A DNA stretch of 52,701 nt from a virus. Below are positions 6,467-12,318 of the stretch, one piece after another. Below the pieces are notes generated by a model. The model had not been told where the DNA came from and did no database searches. It saw only the letters and a list, made by a program, of their open reading frames with translations. Position numbers and translations under genes: made by a program. The stretch lies in the IMG/VR virus record IMGVR_UViG_3300042465_005662, positions 1 through 52,701 of that record; one strand, written 5' to 3'. Position 1 is the stretch's first letter. Each line of letters opens with the position of its first letter.

Positions 6467-6960
6467 TCTACAAAACCTTTGAGCAGTGGAAAAGCGGCAA
6501 CGTGCTGGAGCATGGCATCTCCCGCACCGAGCATTACAGCGAAGACCAACTCGATTTGGTGGAGATGGGCTGGAATTATGGCTACGATGCTGGCCGCGCA
6601 GTGGAGCAAGCCCTCGACAAGAAAGCAGAGAACGCCAAAGAACTGGGGCTGGACTATGAGCCAGCACCTGTGCAGGAGCCTGTATGCGACAAAGACCCGC
6701 AAGGATGTTGGAGTGTGCGATGCCAGCTTGGAAATAAATGCAAGAACACCACCCCACCCGCAGCACAGCGGGAACCCGCACCCGGTTATTGCAAGCACTG
6801 TAAGCAGTACACGATTGAAGAGCCGCTGCCCGCAGCACAGCGGCAATGGGTTGGGCTGACGGATGAGGAGAAGCAGCAAATATTTGAGCGAGAAGACTAT
6901 CAAGGTTGGCTTGACTATATCAACGCCATTGAAGCCAAACTCAAGGAGAAGAACGCATGA
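6463..6960 (+). CDS. Modular 165-aa phage protein with PPAAQR repeats
   Basis: ATGA overlap, GGGGA upstream. It has an N-terminal helical part (residues 1-60), a Cys-rich middle (CDKDPQGCWSVRCQLGNKC and CKHC) and two copies of a PAAQR module, the second continuing into QWVGLTDEE. It ends with AKLKEKNA, which also encodes the SD of the next gene. The same modules appear in the gene at 7202-7543. Function unknown. Confidence 0.65.
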   Translation: MIYKTFEQWKSGNVLEHGISRTEHYSEDQLDLVEMGWNYGYDAGRAVEQALDKKAENAKELGLDYEPAPVQEPVCDKDPQGCWSVRCQLGNKCKNTTPPAAQREPAPGYCKHCKQYTIEEPLPAAQRQWVGLTDEEKQQIFEREDYQGWLDYINAIEAKLKEKNA

Positions 6961-7205
6961 CACCAAAACAAGAAGAAGCGTTGCGGGATTACTTGCGTGA
7001 GGCTGTCGTGCCGCTGATTGAAGATGTGCTGACCAAGAAACTGGGGCAAGCCATGACATTTGCAAAAGAAGAACTTGCACAGCCAGCACCTGTGCCGATT
7101 AAACCAATTGTCGATCCTGACCTCGATGTAAACCAGCGCCTTGCTTTTAAGCTCGGATGGAAGTCAGCAGAGGAAGCCCACGGCATCACGAAAGGCCAGC
7201 CATGA
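6957..7205 (+). CDS. 82-aa phage protein with QPAPVP linker
   Basis: ATGA overlap with an AAGGAG site in the upstream gene. An N-terminal helix (QEEALRDYLREAVVPLIEDVL) leads to a QPAPVP linker and a C-terminal helix (NQRLAFKLGWKSAEEAHG). The linker sequence recurs at the start of the next gene at DNA level. Function unknown. Confidence 0.6.
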   Translation: MTPKQEEALRDYLREAVVPLIEDVLTKKLGQAMTFAKEELAQPAPVPIKPIVDPDLDVNQRLAFKLGWKSAEEAHGITKGQP

Positions 7206-7543
7206 CACACACAAAAGACGAAGCACAGCCAGCACCTGTACCTGATTGGAAAGACGGATTTATGGAACAACAAGCAGAAACAATACTTTGGCAAGCCAAG
7301 CGCATTGCAGAATTGTTAGATCAACAAGCCGCACAGCCAGAGCAGGGGCCTGTGGCGTGGGCCAAGTTTTTGCATTACCCAGAATGCTGGGATACGGCAG
7401 CATATCCGACTTTGCATGACGCAATTCACGAAGCATTGGCGTGGGCTGGTTGCAGTGTTTGCACCCCACCCGCAGCACAGCGCACATGGGTTGGGCTATG
7501 TGCTGAATGGGCAAACGACGAACTCAAGGAGAAAAACGCATGA
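7202..7543 (+). CDS. Modular 113-aa phage protein with PPAAQR module
   Basis: ATGA overlap. It starts with a QPAPVPDWKDGF linker similar to the previous protein, has a coiled helix (QQAETILWQAKRIAELLDQQ) and ends with TPPAAQRTWVGL plus ELKEKNA, as in the gene at 6463-6960. A 20-bp stretch at 7463-7482 is identical to 6751-6770. It probably arose by duplication and shuffling; function unknown. Confidence 0.6.
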   Translation: MTHTKDEAQPAPVPDWKDGFMEQQAETILWQAKRIAELLDQQAAQPEQGPVAWAKFLHYPECWDTAAYPTLHDAIHEALAWAGCSVCTPPAAQRTWVGLCAEWANDELKEKNA

Positions 7544-7713
7544 CCTACGACTACCAAGGATCGCTGTCCCAGAAGATGGTGGATGAACTGCTGGAGGTGA
7601 TACACAAGTACGACCACACGATGATGGCGGCAACAGCCATCGGATGCCTTGAGATCGTCAAAGCGCAACTGCTGCAAGAACATATGGAGGTGGAAGATGA
7701 CGATGACCTGTAA
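7540..7713 (+). CDS. 57-aa phage protein, unknown function
   Basis: ATGA overlap, AAGGAG in the upstream gene. The short helical protein MTYDYQGSLSQKMVDELLEVI ends in a run of acidic residues (EVEDDDDL). Its end overlaps the start of the following gene. No domain recognised. Confidence 0.6.
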   Translation: MTYDYQGSLSQKMVDELLEVIHKYDHTMMAATAIGCLEIVKAQLLQEHMEVEDDDDL

Positions 7714-7831
7714 ACACCGCTGGGAGCCAAGCAACTTTGCCATCAAGTACCGCACACCCAACCACTACATTTTTGAATGCAAGCGATGCGGCAAAAGCAT
7801 CTTCGCAACACTAAAGGAGAAGCAAGCATGA
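7697..7831 (+). CDS. 44-aa zinc-ribbon-like protein
   Basis: Starts at 7697 (GGAGGTGGAAG upstream); an in-frame ATG at 7703 is an alternative. The CKHRWEP...FECKRCGKSIF pattern gives C-x-H and C-x2-C pairs typical of a minimal zinc ribbon, common in tiny phage proteins. Function unknown. Confidence 0.6.
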   Translation: MTMTCKHRWEPSNFAIKYRTPNHYIFECKRCGKSIFATLKEKQA

Positions 7832-7983
7832 CTAAAGTAGAAGCACTGCAAGCAATCAAATTGCTGTCCGCCCTGGAGTCGTGGGCCATGAGCCAGCAAA
7901 AAACTCTTCCTCCCTACTTGGATCAATACCTTGTAGAGACCATGGAAGTGATGGAGCGAATCTTGTTGGAAGAAAAGCCATGA
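7828..7983 (+). CDS. 51-aa helical phage protein
   Basis: ATGA overlap, AAAGGAG upstream. Short helical product (TKVEALQAIKLLSALESWAM ... VMERILLEEKP). No family recognised; position in the coupled operon is the main support. Confidence 0.55.
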   Translation: MTKVEALQAIKLLSALESWAMSQQKTLPPYLDQYLVETMEVMERILLEEKP

Positions 7984-8219
7984 CCGCCGAAGACGAAGAA
8001 TTCAACCGCATCGAGCGCGAGGCATCCATGCGCAAGGCCGCGGTCCTCGTCGCGATCACCAAGAAGGAGTGGATCAGCCTCCCGGACGAAGAGATAGTTG
8101 CCGCGATCCACGAGGCTGAGGGGTTCGCCTTTGGCCTGGACAACGGCAACGTGTCGGACAGGTCCGTGATCGAGTATGTGCGGATTGTTGAAGAACTGCT
8201 GAGGAAGAAAAACACATGA
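7980..8219 (+). CDS. 79-aa phage protein, unknown function
   Basis: ATGA overlap with GGAAG upstream. The product is charged and helical (FNRIEREASMRKAAVLVA ... SLPDEEIVAAIHEAEGFAF). The ending ELLRKKNT is again the amino-acid reading of the next gene's SD. Function unknown. Confidence 0.6.
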   Translation: MTAEDEEFNRIEREASMRKAAVLVAITKKEWISLPDEEIVAAIHEAEGFAFGLDNGNVSDRSVIEYVRIVEELLRKKNT

Positions 8220-8845
8220 GCTACATCATTGCATCCCTCCCTCCGCTCAAATGCTTTGTGCGGCGCGAGTTTCTGTACAACCACACCAAGGGCCAGGGCG
8301 AGTTTGAGCCCGCCATCTGGGTCAGCATTAAAGCGCTGCGCGGTCAGGTGTTCAGGATCGAATCGCTCCTGCCCAACTACGGCGCGCTGTACGACAAGCT
8401 GCCCTTGCATGCCTATGTCTGGACACACAGCCACGGCGACTTGCCCATCGACACGCTGCAACTGTGGGACTGCATGGGCTACCGCTTCACGGTCCTCGAG
8501 AAGATCGGTCTGCGCAACCTCGGCGTCAAGTTCCTGGGTAAGGACAAGAAGTGGCACCACGGGCGCTACATGTTCACCGTGGACTTCTGTGCGGACGGTA
8601 TGGACGTTGACACGGGGTTCACGGAGCAGGCTGAGGAGCACAAGAGCTTCAACTTCATCCGCTTGGAGAACGGCCAGTTTGCTTGCCAGCCAAACAACCG
8701 CTGCCTGTGGTACGACCAGAGCTTGATTCCTGCTGAGGTGAAGCTCCCTGATTTCCAGGCGGCGAAGGATTTTTACACTGTTGACGGTTCGCGCAAATGG
8801 GCCGCGGGCGACGATTGGTTTTACGGTATGGAGGAGAGAACATGA
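8216..8845 (+). CDS. Conserved 209-aa phage protein, unknown function
   Basis: ATGA overlap, AGGAAG upstream. The opening (LPPLKCFVRREFLYN...GEFEPAIWVSIKALRG) and YGALYDKLPLHAYVWTHSHGDLP are a pattern I recognise as widespread in environmental phages. Many His, Asp and Trp residues are scattered (TLQLWDCMGYRF, KKWHHGRYMFTVDF), but no known catalytic motif is clear. Function unknown. Confidence 0.7.
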   Translation: MSYIIASLPPLKCFVRREFLYNHTKGQGEFEPAIWVSIKALRGQVFRIESLLPNYGALYDKLPLHAYVWTHSHGDLPIDTLQLWDCMGYRFTVLEKIGLRNLGVKFLGKDKKWHHGRYMFTVDFCADGMDVDTGFTEQAEEHKSFNFIRLENGQFACQPNNRCLWYDQSLIPAEVKLPDFQAAKDFYTVDGSRKWAAGDDWFYGMEERT

Positions 8846-9051
8846 AAAAAGACATGAAGGTCTGGGCGATCAAGCTCAGGGGCCGCAGCTTCTACAAAGA
8901 CAGCTACGACATTCCTTTTGTTTATCCAACAAGGATTGCCGCGGTGATGGAAACCGAGAAGATTGCAGACTGGAAGAACAGGAACCCGATGAACAGAAGC
9001 CCATCAACCGAAGTAGTGCGCGTCAGATTGCGCATAGAGGAGATCGCATGA
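8842..9051 (+). CDS. 69-aa phage protein, unknown function
   Basis: ATGA overlap, GGAGGAGA upstream. A small basic alpha/beta-looking protein (MKKDMKVWAIKLRGRSFY...). No family recognised. Confidence 0.6.
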   Translation: MKKDMKVWAIKLRGRSFYKDSYDIPFVYPTRIAAVMETEKIADWKNRNPMNRSPSTEVVRVRLRIEEIA

Positions 9052-9284
9052 GAAAACAAACCTGCAACTGCCACCCTGACTCACCTTTTCACTGGGCGCG
9101 CAACCCGCAGCCCAGCATTTTTGTCAATGATGTCGCGTTCCGGCCCAAGAAGGCGCAGGTGTACGAGAACCTGACACAGGAGGAGAACCTAGTGGCCTAC
9201 AAGCAATTCAGCATCCACAGCCGTGCGCATCCCAAGATCAAGCCAAGCCTGAACAAACACGAACTCGGAGGGATTAGAAAATGA
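9048..9284 (+). CDS. 78-aa phage protein, unknown function
   Basis: ATGA overlap, AGAGGAG upstream. The N-terminus TCNCHPDSPFHWARNPQPS has a C-x-C-H cluster that could bind metal. The rest is basic (FRPKKAQVYENLTQEENL). Function unknown. Confidence 0.55.
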   Translation: MRKQTCNCHPDSPFHWARNPQPSIFVNDVAFRPKKAQVYENLTQEENLVAYKQFSIHSRAHPKIKPSLNKHELGGIRK

Positions 9285-9466
9285 AATGGAAAGAGTGGGG
9301 CGAGAACCATTGGGTGCTGATCGACAGCCGAGGCGAAGTGGTTGACGAAATCAAACGCGACAGCCAATTCTTCTTTGTACTGAAAAGCACCAACAAGAAG
9401 TTTGTCGACATCAACAAAGCCAAGAAATCTAGAATGACAGGAGTAGAAAATGGAAAACGGGATTAA
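9281..9466 (+). CDS. 61-aa phage protein, unknown function
   Basis: ATGA overlap, CGGAGGG upstream. Small protein rich in Lys and aromatic residues, probably a beta-hairpin start (MKWKEWGENHWVLIDSRGEVV). It overlaps the following HTH gene by 17 nt. Function unknown. Confidence 0.55.
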   Translation: MKWKEWGENHWVLIDSRGEVVDEIKRDSQFFFVLKSTNKKFVDINKAKKSRMTGVENGKRD

Positions 9467-9740
9467 AAGAATTCGTCTGTGCATGGGCCTGACCCAGCAG
9501 CAGTTTGCTGACATGCTGGAATGCTCCCAGGGCAACATTGGCCACTACGAGCTGCGCGATCAAATGGTCCCGCCCGAGACGGCCAGGAAACTTATTGCTG
9601 AAGCCGCGAAGCGCGGTTCACGAGTCACGTACGAAGACATCTACGGCACCGTGGACGAGCCTGTTGTCAAGATGAGCCCCCGCGCACGCAGGGAGATATT
9701 GGAAATCACCGAAAGGAGAGCACGCCATGCAGAAGATTGA
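9450..9740 (+). CDS. XRE/Cro-type helix-turn-helix regulator
   Basis: A 96-aa DNA-binding protein. Residues about 4-50 form an XRE-type domain, with LCMGLTQQQFADMLECSQ as helices 1-2 and GNIGHYELRDQMVPPETARKL as the recognition helix and following turn. It is a likely transcription regulator of the phage early switch, by family resemblance. The C-terminal half (about 55-96) is charged and without a domain call. It starts inside the upstream gene behind AGGAG. Targets could include the short dyads at the early promoters; this is not shown by the sequence. Confidence 0.75.
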   Translation: MENGIKRIRLCMGLTQQQFADMLECSQGNIGHYELRDQMVPPETARKLIAEAAKRGSRVTYEDIYGTVDEPVVKMSPRARREILEITERRARHAED

Positions 9741-10125
9741 ACACGACGTCTACGTCATCATCACCGAGTTGGGCGCACAGGCCGAAGTGGTGATCCCTCC
9801 GTTTGAGCTCAACGACATCCGCCGCGAGCGTGACGAGTACCTGTCGCAGACAGCCTCTGACCTCTACGACCGTGTGGTGTACATGGTGCGCAGTGAAGGC
9901 TTGGAATACGACCCTGTGCTGGACGAGGGCGAGGGCCCTGCAGTGGAGCTGGAAGTGCGCATGGGCATGTTCTCTACATCCACTGTGTTTTGGCGCGAGA
10001 CGCGGCGCGAGAGGCAGGACAGGGTAAAAGAGGTCATCAACGAAGCGTTCGCTCGCGTGTTGAACATGCAGAGAAACTTTGACGACTTGGCACGCGAAGA
10101 GGAAGAAGATGAGAAAGCGAAGTAA
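9727..10125 (+). CDS. 132-aa acidic phage protein, unknown function
   Basis: It overlaps the HTH gene by 14 nt, with an AAAGGAGAG site inside it. The product is charged and largely helical (PPFELNDIRRERDEYLSQT) with an acidic Glu-rich end (LAREEEEDEKAK). No family recognised; it follows the regulator closely and may work with it. Confidence 0.6.
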   Translation: MQKIEHDVYVIITELGAQAEVVIPPFELNDIRRERDEYLSQTASDLYDRVVYMVRSEGLEYDPVLDEGEGPAVELEVRMGMFSTSTVFWRETRRERQDRVKEVINEAFARVLNMQRNFDDLAREEEEDEKAK

Positions 10126-10597
10126 ATACCGGCCACGCGGCGTGATTTACGACACCATGCTGCACGTCACGAGCGGCATGAAGGTGGTAGGTGCAATCAG
10201 CGCTGGGACCACGCTCAAGATCAAGAATCACGCGGCGCTCGAACAGGTGCGCCAGGGCCTCGGTACGCGAGAAGATATTGACGTTCTCATTTGCGCATTC
10301 AACATCACAGAAGCTCTGGCTTTGATGCGCATTGGGGACGACTGGAAGGATGAGATTCGGGCCGCGCAAGACGCGCTCCTGGCGGTGGGACGCCGGGGCG
10401 TGGAGACTGGCAAGTTTATTTTGCGCGGACCCGAGCTCACCTCTTTCAACTTGGCCATGGAGATACATGACGCACAACTCGATGCCTGTACTGTAGCTGA
10501 ATTGGAAAAGGCTATCGACTTTGTCGAGACGATTGTCAAGAACAAACAGGCACGGCCCATCATACGAAAGCAGCATGCAAAAGAAGAACACGCCTGA
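10109..10597 (+). CDS. 162-aa phage protein, unknown function
   Basis: The ATG at 10109 follows AGAGGAAGAAG inside the previous gene's acidic tail. The pattern resembles a conserved small phage family with a basic start (MRKRSKYRPRGVIYDTM) and a helical core containing NHAALEQVRQGLGTREDID. It may bind nucleic acid; function unknown. Confidence 0.6.
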   Translation: MRKRSKYRPRGVIYDTMLHVTSGMKVVGAISAGTTLKIKNHAALEQVRQGLGTREDIDVLICAFNITEALALMRIGDDWKDEIRAAQDALLAVGRRGVETGKFILRGPELTSFNLAMEIHDAQLDACTVAELEKAIDFVETIVKNKQARPIIRKQHAKEEHA

Positions 10598-10733
10598 GGG
10601 CGCAGCACCCCTATCACAAGAGGAGCTCAAGGCTTGGTGGCCCTTTGAGCGCCTGGACCCGAAGAGGTTCCCCAAGCAACCCAAGGCCACTGAACCCGAT
10701 CCGCTTGCGGACATTGAAGAAGCACTTTTATAG
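10575..10733 (+). CDS. 52-aa phage protein, unknown function
   Basis: Starts at 10575 within the end of the previous gene; an SD-like GAAAGCAG lies upstream. Short proline-rich protein (LKAWWPFERLDPKRFPKQP) ending in an acidic helix (DPLADIEEALL). Function unknown. Confidence 0.5.
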   Translation: MQKKNTPEGAAPLSQEELKAWWPFERLDPKRFPKQPKATEPDPLADIEEALL

Positions 10734-10742
10734 GAGAACCCC

Positions 10743-11327
10743 ATGAGCAAAAAATTAAAACCCACCACCCTTGCAATTCTTGCAGCCCTGAAGGCCAAAC
10801 CGGAGGCCAAGCCGCGGGAACTTGCTGCAGAGTACGGCGTCGCTGTCAGCTACATCTACAAGCTGCGCAAGAAGCTGACCGAAGGCAGGCGCAAGATTAC
10901 CCTGACCCGCGACCAAGTGGAGATCGCAAAGAAGTTGGGCGTGTCCCTGGAAGACTATGTCAAAGAAGGCCTGAAGATGGGCGCGCTGCAGTTTGACGGC
11001 GAGCGTCCAATCGTCAATCCAGAGATCACTATGGAGCCCGAGGAGACGAACGTGGACCAGATTCTGGGAGAGCGCGGCAATCGCTACGGCACCTTTGAAA
11101 GCAATGCCAAGACCTGCCAGTTGCTGAAGAACGTGCTGCACTCACAAGAGGGCTGGTACCGCCTTTCTTATGTCCAACGTGAGGCGGTGGAAATGATGAT
11201 GCACAAGATCTCCCGCTTGGTGAATGGTGATGCGACCTATCTTGATACGGTTGTTGACATTGCAGGCTATAATCAGCTCATGTTGGAACACATGAGGGAT
11301 CGAAATGAAGGCAAGAAAGTGGAATAA
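10743..11327 (+). CDS. HTH plus DUF6378-like protein
   Basis: A 194-aa fusion-like protein with a good SD (AGGAGAACCCC) before ATG 10743. Residues about 8-45 look like a helix-turn-helix (AKPRELAAEYGVAVSYIYKL). A short motif follows at 56-75 (TRDQVEIAKKLGVSLEDYV). Residues about 108-190 match the phage DUF6378 pattern (RGNRYGTFESNAKTCQLLK ... AVEMMMHKISRLVNGD ... DIAGY). The last domain is usually a stand-alone phage protein of unknown function. The motif at 56-75 is strikingly like the end of the cut protein at 52510-52701. Confidence 0.7.
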   Translation: MSKKLKPTTLAILAALKAKPEAKPRELAAEYGVAVSYIYKLRKKLTEGRRKITLTRDQVEIAKKLGVSLEDYVKEGLKMGALQFDGERPIVNPEITMEPEETNVDQILGERGNRYGTFESNAKTCQLLKNVLHSQEGWYRLSYVQREAVEMMMHKISRLVNGDATYLDTVVDIAGYNQLMLEHMRDRNEGKKVE

Positions 11328-11841
11328 CAGCACGCAGCAACGGGCATATTACTCCTGGAGAAACATGCGCAGACGCTGCACCAATCCTAGCGATGACTCC
11401 TATCACCACTACGGGGGTCGTGGCATAACAGTGTGTGAACGCTGGGAAAGCTACGACGCCTTTTTTGAAGACATGGGCAACCCGGCACCGGGCCTGTCAC
11501 TTGATAGGATTGATAACAGCAAGGGCTATTCACCAGAGAATTGCCGATGGGCCACGGTCCGCGAGCAACTTAACAATCAGCGCAGAAATGTGGTGATTGA
11601 ACACAGCGGCATCAAGATGACGATTGGTCAGTGGGCCACGCATCTTGGGCTGCATTACGACACCCTTCACAAACGGCTTGAACGGATGGGGCCCGAAAAG
11701 GCTCTTCAAAAAGGCAGATTGAAAGAGTGGAAGCACGGAACGCGGGCCGGGTATGAAGGCCACGGCTGCCGCTGCGACCTTTGCAAAGAATCAAACAACG
11801 CCCGTCACCGGGCACAAAGAGAGAAACGGAGAAACACATGA
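11305..11841 (+). CDS. HNH/AP2-like endonuclease with C-terminal Cys motif
   Basis: A 178-aa phage protein. Residues 12-95 carry the SWRNMRRRCTNPSDDSYHHY, GGRGITVCERW and LSLDRIDNSKGYSPENCRWA signatures of a homing-type HNH family (D68-x-x-D70-N and N79-C-R-W). Residues 103-140 look like a helix-turn-helix (TIGQWATHLGLHYDTLHKRL). Residues 141-165 hold HGTRAGYEGHGCRCDLCK, a small Cys-His motif also seen in other phage proteins. Such genes are often mobile. The classic second catalytic His of HNH is not obvious, so activity is uncertain. Confidence 0.65.
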   Translation: MKARKWNNSTQQRAYYSWRNMRRRCTNPSDDSYHHYGGRGITVCERWESYDAFFEDMGNPAPGLSLDRIDNSKGYSPENCRWATVREQLNNQRRNVVIEHSGIKMTIGQWATHLGLHYDTLHKRLERMGPEKALQKGRLKEWKHGTRAGYEGHGCRCDLCKESNNARHRAQREKRRNT

Positions 11842-12005
11842 GCGATACCGTAGGCCTTGTCTTGATGATCTGGGTTGCAGCCGCATGGCTCACCCACGTG
11901 GTGGCTTCTATCCAAACAGCAAAGTGGCTTTTGCTGCTGGTCGGGGCCATTTTCTTTCCTGTTGGCTGCGTGCACGGCACGGGCATTTGGTTTGGGTGGT
12001 TTTGA
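11838..12005 (+). CDS. 55-aa two-helix membrane protein
   Basis: ATGA overlap, CGGAGA upstream. Two hydrophobic stretches (about 6-22 and 28-44) predict two transmembrane helices with few charges. The ending GTGIWFGWF resembles small phage inner-membrane proteins. It could alter the host membrane during infection; function unknown. TGATG overlap with the next gene. Confidence 0.6.
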   Translation: MSDTVGLVLMIWVAAAWLTHVVASIQTAKWLLLLVGAIFFPVGCVHGTGIWFGWF

Positions 12006-12295
12006 TGAACACCACACGCATCAAACCTGAAGAAGCGCGGGCCATGGTCCTCGCTGCCTTACGCGCGCACGACTACAAGGGCAAGACCTCGGAGTTGGCA
12101 CAGTGGACGGGGCTGCCGTCTTCTGTTGTCCGCCGCGCGGGCTTGTACCTGTCGTCGGACCTGCAATTGGACGCACAGCGGGCATCTGGCGCAGCCAAGG
12201 GGGAGTACCTCTTCACCCTGCGCCAGCTTGACCTGTTCGAAGACCAAAAACCTCCGGCCAGCATATGGCAGAAGGTCAAGAACTGGTTTCGTTAA
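12005..12295 (+). CDS. 96-aa putative DNA-binding phage protein
   Basis: Last gene of the rightward operon, starting at a TGATG overlap. The segment KTSELAQWTGLPSSVVRRAGLYLSS (about 25-50) looks like a helix-turn-helix, so a DNA-binding role is plausible. It is followed closely by a bidirectional terminator. Not matched to a named family. Confidence 0.55.
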   Translation: MNTTRIKPEEARAMVLAALRAHDYKGKTSELAQWTGLPSSVVRRAGLYLSSDLQLDAQRASGAAKGEYLFTLRQLDLFEDQKPPASIWQKVKNWFR

Positions 12296-12318
12296 AAAGG
12301 GCCCCGCGGGGCCCTTTT
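12295..12318. terminator. Bidirectional rho-independent terminator
   Basis: A 24-bp perfect palindrome, AAAA-GGGCCCC-GC-style dyad ending in TTTT, lies exactly between the convergent rightward early operon (stop at 12293-12295) and the polymerase gene (stop at 12317). Both strands have a GC-rich stem with a terminal T run, so it should stop transcription from both sides. Confidence 0.85.
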
